A stretch of 12,936 nucleotides of DNA from UMGS621 sp964468815 (GTDB taxonomy: Bacteria; Bacillota; Clostridia; Christensenellales; Borkfalkiaceae). The DNA lies in the NCBI GenBank assembly GCA_964468815.1, contig CAYXWN010000043.1, forward strand, positions 1 to 12,936. The letters are read 5' to 3'. Below the pieces are notes generated by a model. It did no database searches, had not been told where the DNA came from, and saw only the letters and a program-made list of their open reading frames with translations. Below, piece after piece: positions 12,827 to 12,936 of this stretch (within the stretch, counting starts at the first letter, position 1; each line of letters starts with the position of its first letter). The translations under genes were made by a program, and so were the position numbers.

Positions 12827-12854
12827 ACGCCCTTTCCGATAAAGGGCGTTTTTT
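12827..12854 (+). terminator. Rho-independent terminator of the AraC gene
   Basis: ACGCCCTTT (12827-12835) and AAAGGGCGT (12841-12849) form a perfect 9 bp stem with the five-base loop CCGAT, followed by five more T residues. It lies 127 bases after the AraC stop, and the intervening sequence holds no gene I can support. TTAGCG (12821-12826) and CGCTAA (12863-12868) form an outer inverted repeat around it. Confidence 0.85.
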
Positions 12855-12885
12855 CAAAAAAACGCTAACCGGACAAACACTTTTT

Positions 12886-12936
12886 TGAAGTGAACCCCAA
12901 AGTTTAGACAAAAATTAAATATTAAATCATTTGTGA
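12886..12936. mobile_element. Probable terminal inverted repeat of an IS3-family (IS150-group-like) insertion sequence, cut by the right edge
   Basis: The stretch beginning TGAAGTGAACCCC and continuing through AAAGTTTAGACA (12886-12910) has the form of IS150-group ends in Bacillota: a 5' TG, then an ACCCC-AAA-GTT-AGACA pattern. The A/T-rich bases after it (12911-12936) would be the short leader before the first transposase frame. The transposase, the other end and any target duplication lie outside, so identity rests on this end alone. It sits 31 bases beyond the AraC terminator, where insertion would do little harm. Confidence 0.5.

Noticed and set aside
12322..12911. Minus-strand frames over and beyond the AraC gene
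   Set aside because: They overlap a well-supported AraC coding region or cross its terminator and the presumed IS end, and the translations are basic and featureless.
1..12936. tRNA, rRNA, CRISPR array or prophage genes
   Set aside because: No direct-repeat/spacer pattern, no tRNA-like cloverleaf or rRNA segment, and no phage or defence-type protein noticed on either strand.

Overview
The window looks like part of a carbohydrate-foraging locus from a Gram-positive, probably clostridial, member of the Bacillota. The grounds are lipoprotein signal peptides, strong AGGAGG-type ribosome binding sites, AT-rich intergenic DNA with sigma-A-like promoters, a CUT1 sugar ABC transporter without its own ATPase, and Ig-like surface proteins of a kind common in gut Clostridia. 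Genus or species cannot be read from the sequence. TGA works as a stop, so the standard bacterial code applies.

Layout, left to right. Positions 1-55 (minus strand) hold the first 18 codons of a GH38 alpha-mannosidase running off the left edge. Positions 56-262 hold its sigma-A-type promoter, a strong hairpin near the predicted 5' end of its mRNA, and the terminator region of the large operon. Positions 263-11602 (minus strand) are a six-gene operon. In transcription order it encodes a sugar-binding lipoprotein (9926-11602), two CUT1 permeases (8922-9869 and 8001-8912), a 963-residue secreted Ig-like protein (5110-8001), a DUF4838 lipoprotein (3119-5095), and a 936-residue lipoprotein with Big_2-type repeats and two carbohydrate-binding-module-like domains (263-3073). 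Gaps are 0-56 nt, with stop/start overlaps or ribosome binding sites overlapping stops at several junctions. Positions 11603-11856 are the divergent control region, rich in repeated TGCAAAAA-type motifs and palindromes. Positions 11857-12699 (plus strand) encode an AraC-family regulator with its own terminator (12827-12854). From about 12886 to the right edge is what looks like the terminal inverted repeat of an IS3-family (IS150-group-like) insertion sequence.

A plausible joint function: the AraC protein senses a sugar and activates the divergent operon, whose TATAAT box lacks a recognisable -35. The two large Ig-like proteins and the DUF4838 lipoprotein bind, and perhaps process, a polysaccharide or glycoprotein glycan at the cell surface. 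The binding protein and permeases import the oligosaccharide, powered by a shared ATPase encoded elsewhere. The separately promoted GH38 enzyme, which starts straight into its catalytic domain without a signal peptide, would trim alpha-mannosides inside the cell. The mannoside or N-glycan substrate is inferred only from the 18 visible GH38 residues and gene adjacency. The two Ig-like proteins and the DUF4838 protein are the least understood parts and the best candidates for an undescribed surface glycan-capture system.
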